Source: Saccharofermentans sp. (GTDB lineage Bacteria; Bacillota; Clostridia; Saccharofermentanales; Saccharofermentanaceae). From it: 33,677 bases of DNA. Both the position numbers and the translations under genes were made by a program. The notes under the pieces are model-generated. The model worked only from the letters and a program-made list of their open reading frames with translations, was not told the origin of the DNA and did no database searches. Below, piece by piece: positions 1 to 7,842 of the stretch; within the stretch, counting starts at the first letter, position 1; every line of letters starts with the position of its first letter. Where the stretch lies: contig JAKSRH010000018.1 of NCBI GenBank assembly GCA_024403675.1, forward strand, positions 1-33,677. Direction: 5' to 3'.

Positions 1-855
1 CTCGAACTGGTGGATACGATATACACCACGCTCCTCGATGCCGTGAGCACCTACTTCTTTACGGAAGCATGGGGAGTAGGATGTAAGTGTCTGAGGGAGC
101 TTATCCTCAGGTGTAAGTGTGTTAATGAACTTACCAATCATGGAATGCTCGGATGTACCGATAAGGTAGAGATCCTCGCCCTCAATCTTATACATCATGT
201 TCTCCATCTCAGCAAAGCTCATAACGCCAGTAACTACAGAAGAACGAATCATAAATGGTGGGATGTAGTATGTAAATCCACGGTCAATCATGAAGTCACG
301 CGCATAAGAGAGGATAGCAGAGTGAAGTCTAGCGATATCACCACTAAGATAGTAGAAACCGTTACCAGAAGTATCTCTTGCTGGATCAAGCTCGATACCA
401 TTAAGTTTTTCCATAATATCTACGTGATATGGAACTTCAAAGTCAGGAACTACAGGCTCACCAAACTTCTCGATTTCAACATTCTCGGAATCATCCTTAC
501 CAATAGGTACAGATGGATCGATAATGTTAGGAATAACACGCATAATCTTATCAATCTTCTCAGAGAGTTCAGTCTCTTTGCTATCCAAAGCTGCCATTTC
601 GTCAGCCATATCAGTAACCTGCTTCTTGATAGCTTCAGCCTCATCCTTTTTGCCCTGTCCCATGAGCATACCAATCTGCTTAGAGATGGAGTTACGCTGA
701 GATCTTAAATACTCAACTCTTGTCTTGCAATCACGATATTCCTTATCAAGCTCGATAACCTCATCTACCATAGGGAGCTTGTCGTCCTGGAATTTCTTCT
801 TAATGTTCTCTTTTACTGCGTCTGGGTTAGCACGCAGGAACTTAATATCAATCAT
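1..855 (-). CDS. serS: Seryl-tRNA synthetase, 3' part missing
   Basis: Class II aminoacyl-tRNA synthetase that charges tRNA-Ser with serine in the cytosol. The reading frame is open from an ATG at 855 to the window edge, giving the first 285 residues of a protein usually near 425. It begins MIDIKFLRANPDAVKENIKK, the typical start of the N-terminal tRNA-binding coiled coil, which runs to about residue 100. The catalytic part follows, with GTSEHSM and then FRKEVGAHGIEERGVYRIHQFE (class II motif 2) just before the cut. AGGAGG at 861-866 lies 5 bases before the ATG and fixes the start. Only 63 bases separate it from the upstream DUF4015 gene and I see no terminator or T-box leader there, so the two may be co-transcribed. 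Identification is firm; only the C-terminal part is unseen. Confidence 0.96.
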   Translation of the reverse strand, partial: MIDIKFLRANPDAVKENIKKKFQDDKLPMVDEVIELDKEYRDCKTRVEYLRSQRNSISKQIGMLMGQGKKDEAEAIKKQVTDMADEMAALDSKETELSEKIDKIMRVIPNIIDPSVPIGKDDSENVEIEKFGEPVVPDFEVPYHVDIMEKLNGIELDPARDTSGNGFYYLSGDIARLHSAILSYARDFMIDRGFTYYIPPFMIRSSVVTGVMSFAEMENMMYKIEGEDLYLIGTSEHSMIGKFINTLTPEDKLPQTLTSYSPCFRKEVGAHGIEERGVYRIHQFE

Positions 856-918
856 AATATCCTCCTGATAATAAATATCATTATTTATATAAGCATAACT
901 ATACTATTGTAGCACCAA

Positions 919-2292
919 TTAGTCGTTGTTGCCCCCATAATTTCCATTTGGATACTGAACTTCAGCATTCCATAGGATAAATTCTGAGAAACCAGCATCT
1001 TGAAGACCCCTAATCTGGTCGTTAATAGCCGTGTAATCATATTCCATATAATTGCCAGCACCGATATAAGCGGCAGTAAACGCCTGAAGATAAGGACGCA
1101 CTGTGGCGTACCCCTCTTGGTCAGAATATTTGCGACCATTAGTTAATACACCGTACATCATGGCATATGGTTCCTTATCTGGAGTCTCATATACGGCGCC
1201 ATTAAGCATTGTGCCTAGAGCATAGTGAGATGGGTAAATCATTGGACAAAGGGAATCTACACCTGAAAGGCCAACAGTTTCCCAGTCTTGACCAAGTATA
1301 TCGCCATCAAGAGAACTTGTAACTGCGATACCAAAGATATCTGCCCCTAAAGGAACACCAAGAGTATCTTGAATTCTAATTCTAGCAGTCTGTAAAAAAC
1401 GGTTGATTGCTTCGGATTTGGATGGAACTTCTGATTCTATTCCAAAGTAAGGTGTGGCACCTGAAGTGGTGCTTCCAGTAGGGAAACGCACATAGTCGAA
1501 TTGAATCTCATCAACTCCATGGCCAATTGCTTCCTCGGCAAGGGAAATATAGTAGTCCCAGTTACGGGAATCATATGGACTTGCGAATGCATTTGAACCT
1601 TCTGTAGGGAAGTAAAGCATGTTGCCAGCACTATCACAGATTGCTCTGTCAGGGAATGTTTCAGCAAGTTTAGGATCTTTAAAACAAACTATTCTTCCGA
1701 TAACTAGAATGTTGTTTTCGTGGCACTTTTGAACCACTTCGTCTATGTCGTATTGTACATATACATAACCAATTTGAAGGGCAGTCTCGTTGGTTGTATC
1801 AAAGTAAACGACACCACTTTCCTTGAGATCAATTACAAAAGCGTTTATTTCGGAGTTGTTTGCAAGCTCTATGCAGGCATCTAGGTTTTCTGCTGAACTA
1901 ATATAGAGCGCGTGAATTTCGTTGTGGATATAAGGGACAGGATTTTCTGCTGGTATAAGTGGTCCCCAGTAATTATCGGCAATTTGATTTACAGGGAGGT
2001 ATTCTTCAACTGTAAACGGAACTGTTGGGGTAGGGGTAGGAATGGTTTCCATGGTGCCGCTAGCTGTAGCTGCAGTTGTAGTTTTGAGATTAATGAGCGG
2101 TGCATCAGGGTCTGTCGCTGTCTTTTTACCAACGATGGATCCTATAAGAATAAGTGCAAGCATTAATGATACGCACAAAAGTATGAGAAAGATTCTTTGT
2201 AAGGCAGCAACTTTAGCCTTAGATCTTTCACCTTCCATCTTACGAGCACGCTTGTAGTCGTTTAAATCATAACGTTTGTTGTCATTAATCAT
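919..2292 (-). CDS. Membrane-anchored DUF4015-type putative glycoside hydrolase
   Basis: A 457-residue protein with a basic cytoplasmic start, one membrane segment at about residues 33-53, a Thr/Pro-rich linker (TPTPTVPF) and an extracellular domain of about 360 residues. The domain carries the family signature of DUF4015 (putative glycosyl hydrolase, TIM-barrel like): DLKESGVVYFDT, VIGRIVCFKDP, then DEIQFDYVRFP, where the acidic residues are the likely active-site group, and FILWNAEVQYPNG near the end. The substrate is not known; the location suggests cell-wall or surface polysaccharide. The open frame extends upstream to 2622, but that extension lies antisense to the Nudix gene and looks non-coding, so the ATG at 2292 is preferred. 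There is no clear ribosome site, and a promoter -10 sits only a few bases upstream, so the transcript may be nearly leaderless. An alternative start is the Met at 2238. Confidence 0.85.
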   Translation of the reverse strand: MINDNKRYDLNDYKRARKMEGERSKAKVAALQRIFLILLCVSLMLALILIGSIVGKKTATDPDAPLINLKTTTAATASGTMETIPTPTPTVPFTVEEYLPVNQIADNYWGPLIPAENPVPYIHNEIHALYISSAENLDACIELANNSEINAFVIDLKESGVVYFDTTNETALQIGYVYVQYDIDEVVQKCHENNILVIGRIVCFKDPKLAETFPDRAICDSAGNMLYFPTEGSNAFASPYDSRNWDYYISLAEEAIGHGVDEIQFDYVRFPTGSTTSGATPYFGIESEVPSKSEAINRFLQTARIRIQDTLGVPLGADIFGIAVTSSLDGDILGQDWETVGLSGVDSLCPMIYPSHYALGTMLNGAVYETPDKEPYAMMYGVLTNGRKYSDQEGYATVRPYLQAFTAAYIGAGNYMEYDYTAINDQIRGLQDAGFSEFILWNAEVQYPNGNYGGNND

Positions 2293-2301
2293 AATAAGCA
2301 A

Positions 2302-2330
2302 ATTATAATGTGATATGGGCGAAAGCGAAA
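2302..2330 (-). promoter_or_regulatory. Probable promoter of the DUF4015 gene
   Basis: Read on the minus strand, TTTCGC (2330-2325) is followed after 17 bases by a perfect TATAAT (2307-2302). The predicted transcription start, about 7 bases downstream, falls only about 3 bases before the ATG at 2292. The -35 is a poor match, so the call rests mainly on the -10 and the spacing. Confidence 0.5.
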
Positions 2331-2385
2331 GTAAAATATGATACAATTTTAGCATTAGTAAAGAAGCTAGGAGGATTATTCGTCT

Positions 2386-2802
2386 ATGATAGTCAGAAAT
2401 TGTGCCGGCGGCGTAGTTTTTTGCGGAGACGAGGTTCTTGTTATTGAGAATGATAAGCATGAGTGGGCGTTCCCTAAGGGTATTGTAAGACCTGGGGCCA
2501 ACATGATTGATGTTGCTAAGGAGCGCGTGAACGTAGAGTGCGGTGTAGATGCTAGTGTTCTTGTACCATGCGGCAAGACACACTACGAATTTTATTCGGT
2601 TACTAGAAGAAAGCCAATTCACAACAATATCTCATGGTTTATTATGAAGTGCGATAAGAAAGATATTTCTTTGGACCCTGAGCAGGGTATTGTTAGTGCT
2701 AAGTTTGTTCCTGTTGATGATGCGCTTGAGTTAATTACTTATAGCCAGGATAGAACTCTTTTTATGATGGCATATCAGAGATATAAGGAGATCACCTCTT
2801 GA
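2386..2802 (+). CDS. Nudix-fold protein with degenerate Nudix box
   Basis: A 138-residue protein of normal single-domain Nudix length. The fold is recognisable from GGVVFCGDEVLVI, WAFPKG at 27-32 and the spacing up to CGV at 52-54, most like the Ap4A-hydrolase-type branch. Against the Nudix box GX5EX7REUXEEXGU, Gly32, Glu51 and Gly53 are kept, but the box Glu is Ala38, the Arg-Glu pair is swapped to Glu46-Arg47 and the first of the EE pair is Val50. Two of the three usual metal-binding glutamates are therefore absent, so ordinary nucleoside-diphosphate hydrolysis is doubtful; a binding or regulatory role is possible. AGGAGG at 2369-2374 precedes the ATG by 11 bases. It is first in an operon with the YigZ gene, whose TTG start overlaps its stop. 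Confidence 0.85.
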   Translation: MIVRNCAGGVVFCGDEVLVIENDKHEWAFPKGIVRPGANMIDVAKERVNVECGVDASVLVPCGKTHYEFYSVTRRKPIHNNISWFIMKCDKKDISLDPEQGIVSAKFVPVDDALELITYSQDRTLFMMAYQRYKEITS

Positions 2803-3431
2803 GCAGAAGTGAATTTTTGACATTATCACACGAAGGCAACTCCAAAATAGAGATAAAACAGTCTGTCTTTATTGGACAGGCTGTTCGTATTTATTCTCCT
2901 GAAGAAGCTGATGCATTTGTCCGTAAAGTTAAGTCTGAGTATCCTGATGCGAGACATAATTGTTATGCTTGGATTTTATCTGGTGATGTAAAAATGCAAA
3001 AGTACAGTGATGATGGTGAACCATCAGGTACTGCAGGTCTACCGCTTTTATCAGTACTTGAGAAAAGTGGCATTACAGATTGTGCCGTGGCAGTTACTAG
3101 ATATTTTGGTGGAATTCTTTTAGGAAAAGGTGGGCTTGTTAGAGCTTATACTGAAGCTGCATCAGAGGCGGTGAATGATGCGGGTATTGTAAAAATTATT
3201 GAGGGCGTCAAATACAAGATGACATTTGGATATGAGGCATATGAAAAAATGTCTAGATTTGTTACTTCAAATGGATGGGAAATCACAGGTACAGAATATA
3301 CTGATAATGTAGAGATGAGCTTTCTATGTCCATCTAGTTGTTCAGAAAAAATGATAGAAGATGTGATAGATATTAGTGCAGGTAAAATTACTCCAGTTAA
3401 GATTGGCGTACAGGAAATGGCAGTTACATAA
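2799..3431 (+). CDS. yigZ: YigZ/IMPACT family protein
   Basis: A 210-residue member of the YigZ/IMPACT (UPF0029) family, soluble cytosolic proteins linked to translation control in the eukaryotic relatives and of unclear role in bacteria. The N-terminal IMPACT domain (about 1-125) shows the hallmark run from RHNCYAWIL through DDGEPSGTAGLP to VTRYFGGILLGKGGLVRAY. A ferredoxin-like C-terminal domain follows. The start is a TTG whose last two bases are shared with the preceding TGA (TTGA overlap); AAGGAG at 2785-2790, 8 bases upstream, supports it. The tight overlap suggests translational coupling to the Nudix-like protein. The family is clear; the cellular function is not. Confidence 0.92.
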   Translation: MSRSEFLTLSHEGNSKIEIKQSVFIGQAVRIYSPEEADAFVRKVKSEYPDARHNCYAWILSGDVKMQKYSDDGEPSGTAGLPLLSVLEKSGITDCAVAVTRYFGGILLGKGGLVRAYTEAASEAVNDAGIVKIIEGVKYKMTFGYEAYEKMSRFVTSNGWEITGTEYTDNVEMSFLCPSSCSEKMIEDVIDISAGKITPVKIGVQEMAVT

Positions 3432-3501
3432 ATACACAAGTTTTGCCAAAAATCACCTAATTGCTAGGAGTAATATCAAAAGAAAAAACGAGGTTTTAAG
3501 T

Positions 3502-4818
3502 ATGGAAGAATTTGAAAATATATCGAATGAAACCATAGTCGAAGAAAATATTTCTGAGGTAGTTTCAGAGGAATTACCTAAGGAGAAGAAGAAAAAAGTA
3601 AAGAAAGAAAAGAAGATAAAGTCATCCGAACCTAAAAGTTCAATAGTTCCAATTCTTGCGTCTTTCCTAGCAGCTTCTGTAATATTTTCGACAGTTCAGT
3701 CAATTTATATTTATGGTCTTACAACAGGTCGATATGGAATTATGTCCTATACTAGAAATGAAAATAAAGACGAGTCTTCTGAAAAAACAAGCAAGAATGA
3801 AGATACATCTGCTACTAATAAATTGCCAGCTCCAGAGTTTTCATTAGAGCAGGCAGCAAGTATTTATGACCCTAACAAGCAGACTCTGTCTATTCCTGAG
3901 ATTGTTGATCTTGTAAGTCCAGCAACTGTTTCTATTTTTATCATTAATTCTGTTAAGGGTCAGGTGGAGACAACAGTATCGTCAGGCTCTGGATTTATTA
4001 TCACAGAGGATGGTTATATTGTAACTAATGCACACGTTGTAGATGCAGTATTATCTGATGAAAATCTTAGAGTAACAGTTGATATTCCAGGTTATAGTAA
4101 ACCAATAAATGCAACTATTATTGGCACCGACATTCAAACAGATATTGCTGTAATTAAACTCGATGAGGAAGGTCCTTACCCTACAGTAGTACTTGGAGAT
4201 TCTGATACTCTTGTTGTAGGTGAGTTAGTAGTAGCAATTGGAAATCCACTTGGTACACTTCAGGGTACAGTAACTGCAGGCGTAGTATCTGCTTTGGATA
4301 GACAGATGAACAATAATGGCTATAACCTTGAGCTTATGCAGACAGATGCATCTGTCAATCAGGGTAATAGTGGTGGACCTCTTATTAATTCCTTTGGAGA
4401 GGTTATTGGCGTAACAAATGCTAAGATGGGGTCTGCAGAAGGTCTTGGTTTTGCAATTCCTATTTCATCCGTTACATTTGTTATTGAGTCTATTATCAAC
4501 TACGGTCAGGTAATCGGAAGAACTTACCTTGGAATTTCTGTTAGACAAATTACGGAGAATTCCTACTACGGTGCTGAACCTGGCGTGTTTATCGCAGAAT
4601 TAGACGAGGGTGGTCCTGGTGAAAAGGCAGGAATGAAGATAGGTGATAAGATTATTTCAATTGATGGTGTTGAAATAAATGTATCAAATGATATTATTGA
4701 TGTACGTAATCAACATAAAGTTGGTGATGTAGTGGTCTTTGTTGTTGAGAGAGATGGAAAGACTGTTGAGATAGAATTAACGATTGGAGACAGTAGCGAG
4801 GCAAATGAATCCAAATAA
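3502..4818 (+). CDS. htrA: HtrA/DegP-type membrane serine protease with PDZ domain
   Basis: A 438-residue surface quality-control protease that degrades misfolded exported proteins. Order: acidic then Lys-rich cytoplasmic tail (1-45), one membrane segment (about 47-69), a low-complexity Ser/Lys/Glu linker, a trypsin-like domain, and one C-terminal PDZ domain (YLGISVRQ to about 430). The catalytic triad is visible: His178 in TNAHVVDA, Asp214 in TDIAVIK and Ser290 in NQGNSGGP. The open frame begins at 3376 inside yigZ, but the ATG at 3502 follows a weak AACGAGG site and gives the usual HtrA layout. It ends overlapping a 42-codon gene by 14 bases, and a terminator follows that gene. Confidence 0.95.
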   Translation: MEEFENISNETIVEENISEVVSEELPKEKKKKVKKEKKIKSSEPKSSIVPILASFLAASVIFSTVQSIYIYGLTTGRYGIMSYTRNENKDESSEKTSKNEDTSATNKLPAPEFSLEQAASIYDPNKQTLSIPEIVDLVSPATVSIFIINSVKGQVETTVSSGSGFIITEDGYIVTNAHVVDAVLSDENLRVTVDIPGYSKPINATIIGTDIQTDIAVIKLDEEGPYPTVVLGDSDTLVVGELVVAIGNPLGTLQGTVTAGVVSALDRQMNNNGYNLELMQTDASVNQGNSGGPLINSFGEVIGVTNAKMGSAEGLGFAIPISSVTFVIESIINYGQVIGRTYLGISVRQITENSYYGAEPGVFIAELDEGGPGEKAGMKIGDKIISIDGVEINVSNDIIDVRNQHKVGDVVVFVVERDGKTVEIELTIGDSSEANESK

Positions 4819-4933
4819 GAGAAAAACATGGGTTAAATTTGTAGCGATGATAATAATCATTGCTATGCTTTTATCGGTAGTGGCATCAGTAGTAGTATTG
4901 ATTATTAATATGAATAAGTACCCTATGTTCTAA
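4805..4933 (+). CDS. Small single-pass membrane protein, 42 aa
   Basis: A short gene whose ATG lies inside the end of the HtrA gene (14-base overlap, different frame) and which stops just before the terminator at 4959. The peptide starts MNPNKRKTWVKF, then has a hydrophobic helix of about 22 residues and a short tail ending NKYPMF. A basic N-terminus plus one membrane span recalls the small Firmicute DUF4044-type proteins, but that resemblance is weak. Position, overlap and a protein-like composition argue that it is real, translated by coupling to htrA; the upstream site (GAGG at 4798-4801) is close to the ATG. It could act as an accessory or regulator of the protease; this is inference. Confidence 0.55.
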   Translation: MNPNKRKTWVKFVAMIIIIAMLLSVVASVVVLIINMNKYPMF

Positions 4934-4958
4934 TTAGAAAAATATTGTTTTAGCATTT

Positions 4959-4990
4959 AAAAAGCACTTTCGTTATTGAAAGTGCTTTTT
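4959..4990. terminator. Bidirectional terminator between convergent operons
   Basis: A 13-base arm (4959-4971) and its complement (4978-4990) surround a 6-base loop; A-run on the left and T-run on the right let it serve both strands. It separates the htrA operon from the PPIase gene that ends at 5009. Confidence 0.9.
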
Positions 4991-5008
4991 CTATTTGCAT
5001 TGTTAATA

Positions 5009-6808
5009 TTAAGGAACATCCTGAATCTTGTCTATTCCACTTTGGATGAACTCGTAAGAGTATTCGTCTTCCATTTCATTAAGGAATGCCTGATAGTTTC
5101 TCATTCTGATAAAGCTGTTAACACGGTCATACCATTCAGGCTTTTCAGAAATAGAAATCATGTAAACGATATAGTATCCGTCGTTTGTCTCAAGGAATGC
5201 CTTATCTCCAGCCTTACGATTATCTGCGAAAATCCATTCGCCAAGAATTCCATCATATTTCTCACGGTAAGTATCTGTACTATGTGTAACAGTAATACCG
5301 CCAGTAAGAACCTCATCATTATAGATGTTCTCGATTTCCATCATGTCTGTTTCAGTAGAAACATAATCATAAATTCCTTGAGCAACCATCTGTGCTTCGG
5401 AAATGGTATGAAGTTCAGAGCCATCATCTCCAGTAGTATTAACCTTGATGAATCGTACATCTCTCAGCGGTTCGGATTGTCTGTTACGAGAAACGAAACA
5501 GAGAATGATAGGGAATCCGTCACTATCGAAGAATTTAACAGTATCACCAGGAGTTCTAGAAGGATCAAAAAGCCAATCTCTGAATTCTAAGTGAGTAAAG
5601 TCAGAGTATCTAGCGTCTTTCTGAAGAGTAGAATTTGGCTGAGAAAGAAGAATTCCAGCTTCTCCTGAAAAATATGAGGATGCTACTGCTTCGAAGTTGT
5701 CTGGGTCATGACCAATACCTTCCATAATCTCATCTGCGTGAAGATTTGCAGTATTAAGGAATGCCTCATCTCTCTGTTCATAAGTAATTCGTAAAATCTT
5801 ATAGTCAACCAAATCATATGTGTTGCGATCGAGCTGATATGCTTCTTCAGCCTGCTCTTCTGTAGCCTGAAGTTCTATAAGCTTTGCACCAGATGCATAA
5901 TCTTCTGTAAAGTAGAGCTTAGCCAAAGTGTTCATTACAACCTGCTCATCAACTTGACTTCCAAATACACCACGGATGTATGTGTTGAGATCTACGCCAA
6001 GCTCGTCAGCCTTACCTTGGAGCCAGTCAATGTATGCACGAGCTAATGTGTAATGCTCACTACCAATCTCCAAACCGTGTTCTGTAGCGTCGTCGTAAAG
6101 AATTTGCATTGTCTGCATCTGTCTTGCTGTGAGATCTAAGAAATAATCTCTATTTGTAGCGAAATTTGGGTCATCACTCGGACTATTGAGCATTTCCTGA
6201 GTTTCTGCACCAAAGATATCAACACCATTATCAATAAGTATGTAGTGGTACATGAAACTAAACTCTGCACTATCAATATACTGTCCATTAATACTTACAG
6301 GACTTTGAAGTCTATCTTTGATGCCGGATTTATAGAAAATCGCTACAGCAAGTGCAATAAGTACAACTACAACGGCAAGAATTACGAATCCAATTCCGTT
6401 TCCACCTTTTTTCTTGGCATCAAGAGAAGCTTCTGGAGATGTTTTCTTACCAGAAAGATCAAGAAGAATAGGTGCCACTTCATTTTTGGACTTTGTCTTT
6501 TGCTTTTTTGCAAGCTTCTTTGACTGCTTTACAGTCTCTTCACCAGTTAATACATCAGGATCGATTTCTGTGAGTTCGCTTAAGGATTTCTTTTTTGAAT
6601 CAATTCTTTCTGGAATTGGAACAGGAATAGGAGCAGCTTCTTCTACAGGTGCAATTTCTGTACCCTCTTCTTCTGATACCTGAACTTCTTCAGTTGCTTC
6701 TGTTACTTCAACTGAAGAGGTTTCTGTTAGAGTATTCTCCTCTGGAGTAGAGTCATTACTAACGACTACTTCAGGTTCTCTTATTTCATTGGATTCATTT
6801 TTCTTCAC
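5009..6808 (-). CDS. Membrane-anchored PPIase-like foldase (PrsA/SurA type)
   Basis: A 599-residue protein. Residues 1-135 are acidic, then Pro/Lys-rich and probably disordered in the cytoplasm; one membrane segment spans about 139-159; the rest is extracellular. The outer part begins with a SurA_N-like helical region (PVSINGQYIDSAEF, typical of PrsA/SurA N-termini) and contains parvulin-like stretches such as DNFEAVASSYFSGEAG and, near the end, ETNDGYYIVYMISI. It would help exported proteins fold at the membrane surface. Unlike B. subtilis PrsA it has no lipobox. It starts with GTG directly after the TAA of the lipid kinase gene, with GAGGAGG at 6817-6823 eight bases upstream. The parvulin core is divergent, so isomerase activity is uncertain; a chaperone role is safer. 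Confidence 0.8.
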   Translation of the reverse strand: MKKNESNEIREPEVVVSNDSTPEENTLTETSSVEVTEATEEVQVSEEEGTEIAPVEEAAPIPVPIPERIDSKKKSLSELTEIDPDVLTGEETVKQSKKLAKKQKTKSKNEVAPILLDLSGKKTSPEASLDAKKKGGNGIGFVILAVVVVLIALAVAIFYKSGIKDRLQSPVSINGQYIDSAEFSFMYHYILIDNGVDIFGAETQEMLNSPSDDPNFATNRDYFLDLTARQMQTMQILYDDATEHGLEIGSEHYTLARAYIDWLQGKADELGVDLNTYIRGVFGSQVDEQVVMNTLAKLYFTEDYASGAKLIELQATEEQAEEAYQLDRNTYDLVDYKILRITYEQRDEAFLNTANLHADEIMEGIGHDPDNFEAVASSYFSGEAGILLSQPNSTLQKDARYSDFTHLEFRDWLFDPSRTPGDTVKFFDSDGFPIILCFVSRNRQSEPLRDVRFIKVNTTGDDGSELHTISEAQMVAQGIYDYVSTETDMMEIENIYNDEVLTGGITVTHSTDTYREKYDGILGEWIFADNRKAGDKAFLETNDGYYIVYMISISEKPEWYDRVNSFIRMRNYQAFLNEMEDEYSYEFIQSGIDKIQDVP

Positions 6809-7723
6809 TTATGATTCCTCCTCGCCTGGAACGATGAGATTTATAGCATCTTTGATGCATTCTACACAAGTAGGGAGGGTAGGGCCCTCTTCTCCGTCAA
6901 CGTCCAAGGTAATTAGTTCATCTGTCGATGTGGATAATCTGATCTCTTTTGCTTGTATATAAAGAACATTCTCGTTATTTATATGATCACCAATTACAAG
7001 CTTTCCAAGAAGTGGCACTATAGCGCTGATGTCCATTTTCTTTACAACGAGAATATCAAGAAGACCGTCTGACAAATCAGCCTTTGTCATTAGTTTTCTG
7101 AAGCCTCCAACGCTTTTACTGTTGGAAATGAGAAACATGATGGCATTTTCTTCATATTCCTCTCCATCAGCAACGATTTTGAGAGGAATAGTTTTGTTTA
7201 TTGTAGGGATATCCTTCATGGCGGACATCCAATAAGCAGCTGGTCCAAATGCTGTCTTTAAATCAGAAGGAACAGTATATGCGACTTCTGTCATAAGGCC
7301 ACCTGCTAATACATTAAGGAAATAGGAATCGCCAGCCTTTCCGCAGTCAACTCTTTTGAACTGAGGATTCATGAGCATTCTCGCGAAGTCAGATGGAATG
7401 GAAGGAAGCTGGTTAATCGATGCAAAGTCATTTACTGTTCCAGAAGTATAAATAGCTAATGGGATATCTATACCTCCAAGTTGCATACCAGTAAGAACTT
7501 CGTTAACTGTACCATCACCACCTACGGCAATAAGGTAATCATACTGAGTGACATCTGTATTTTTGGCGAAATTAACCGCATCAAAGCGACCTGCAGTGTA
7601 GTAAATGTCTGCGCGCTCCAATTTTTTCTGGGAAACAAGGTAAGCAAGCATGTCTTCAATGTTTACTCTTGCAGACTCTCTACCAGAAGATGGGTTAATA
7701 ATAATTTTCAATTTTAAGCCCAT
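6809..7723 (-). CDS. Diacylglycerol kinase family lipid kinase (DagK/YegS type)
   Basis: A 304-residue, full-length member of the DagK catalytic family, which phosphorylates diacylglycerol or related lipids with ATP at the inner membrane face. Visible motifs: INPSSGR at 9-15, the nucleotide-binding GGDGTVNEVL at 68-77, SGTVNDF (the usual GTxNDFA), SDGLLDILVV, and LDVDGEEGP near the C-terminus (the usual DGE). The ATG at 7723 has GAGG (7731-7734) 7 bases upstream. It is first of a two-gene unit with the PPIase-like gene, with no gap between stop and GTG start. Substrate cannot be told from sequence; recycling of diacylglycerol from lipoteichoic acid synthesis is a reasonable guess. Confidence 0.93.
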   Translation of the reverse strand: MGLKLKIIINPSSGRESARVNIEDMLAYLVSQKKLERADIYYTAGRFDAVNFAKNTDVTQYDYLIAVGGDGTVNEVLTGMQLGGIDIPLAIYTSGTVNDFASINQLPSIPSDFARMLMNPQFKRVDCGKAGDSYFLNVLAGGLMTEVAYTVPSDLKTAFGPAAYWMSAMKDIPTINKTIPLKIVADGEEYEENAIMFLISNSKSVGGFRKLMTKADLSDGLLDILVVKKMDISAIVPLLGKLVIGDHINNENVLYIQAKEIRLSTSTDELITLDVDGEEGPTLPTCVECIKDAINLIVPGEEES

Positions 7724-7842
7724 TAGATGACCTCACATAATTTCATACTTATTCGACTATACTTTAACACAAATCAGTTACCCGAATATTACTGCAATGT
7801 GTTAATATTCTATCTGTAATATATTAACGGGGTAGATTCAGT

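Noticed and set aside
10..708. Long plus-strand ORF opposite serS
   Set aside because: It is the antisense shadow of a clear seryl-tRNA synthetase frame, with no ribosome site and unconvincing composition.
855..919. T-box leader for serS
   Set aside because: The gap is only 63 bases, with no specifier hairpin, T-box sequence or terminator.
1912..2257. Plus-strand ORFs opposite the DUF4015 membrane segment
   Set aside because: Cysteine-rich or low-complexity translations that only mirror the Thr/Ala/Pro-rich linker on the other strand.
2293..2622. N-terminal extension of the DUF4015 protein
   Set aside because: It lies antisense over the Nudix gene and over the promoter, and its residues do not resemble a protein domain.
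4976..5590. 204-codon plus-strand ORF after the htrA terminator
   Set aside because: It starts inside the terminator hairpin, is antisense to the PPIase-like gene, and has no ribosome site.
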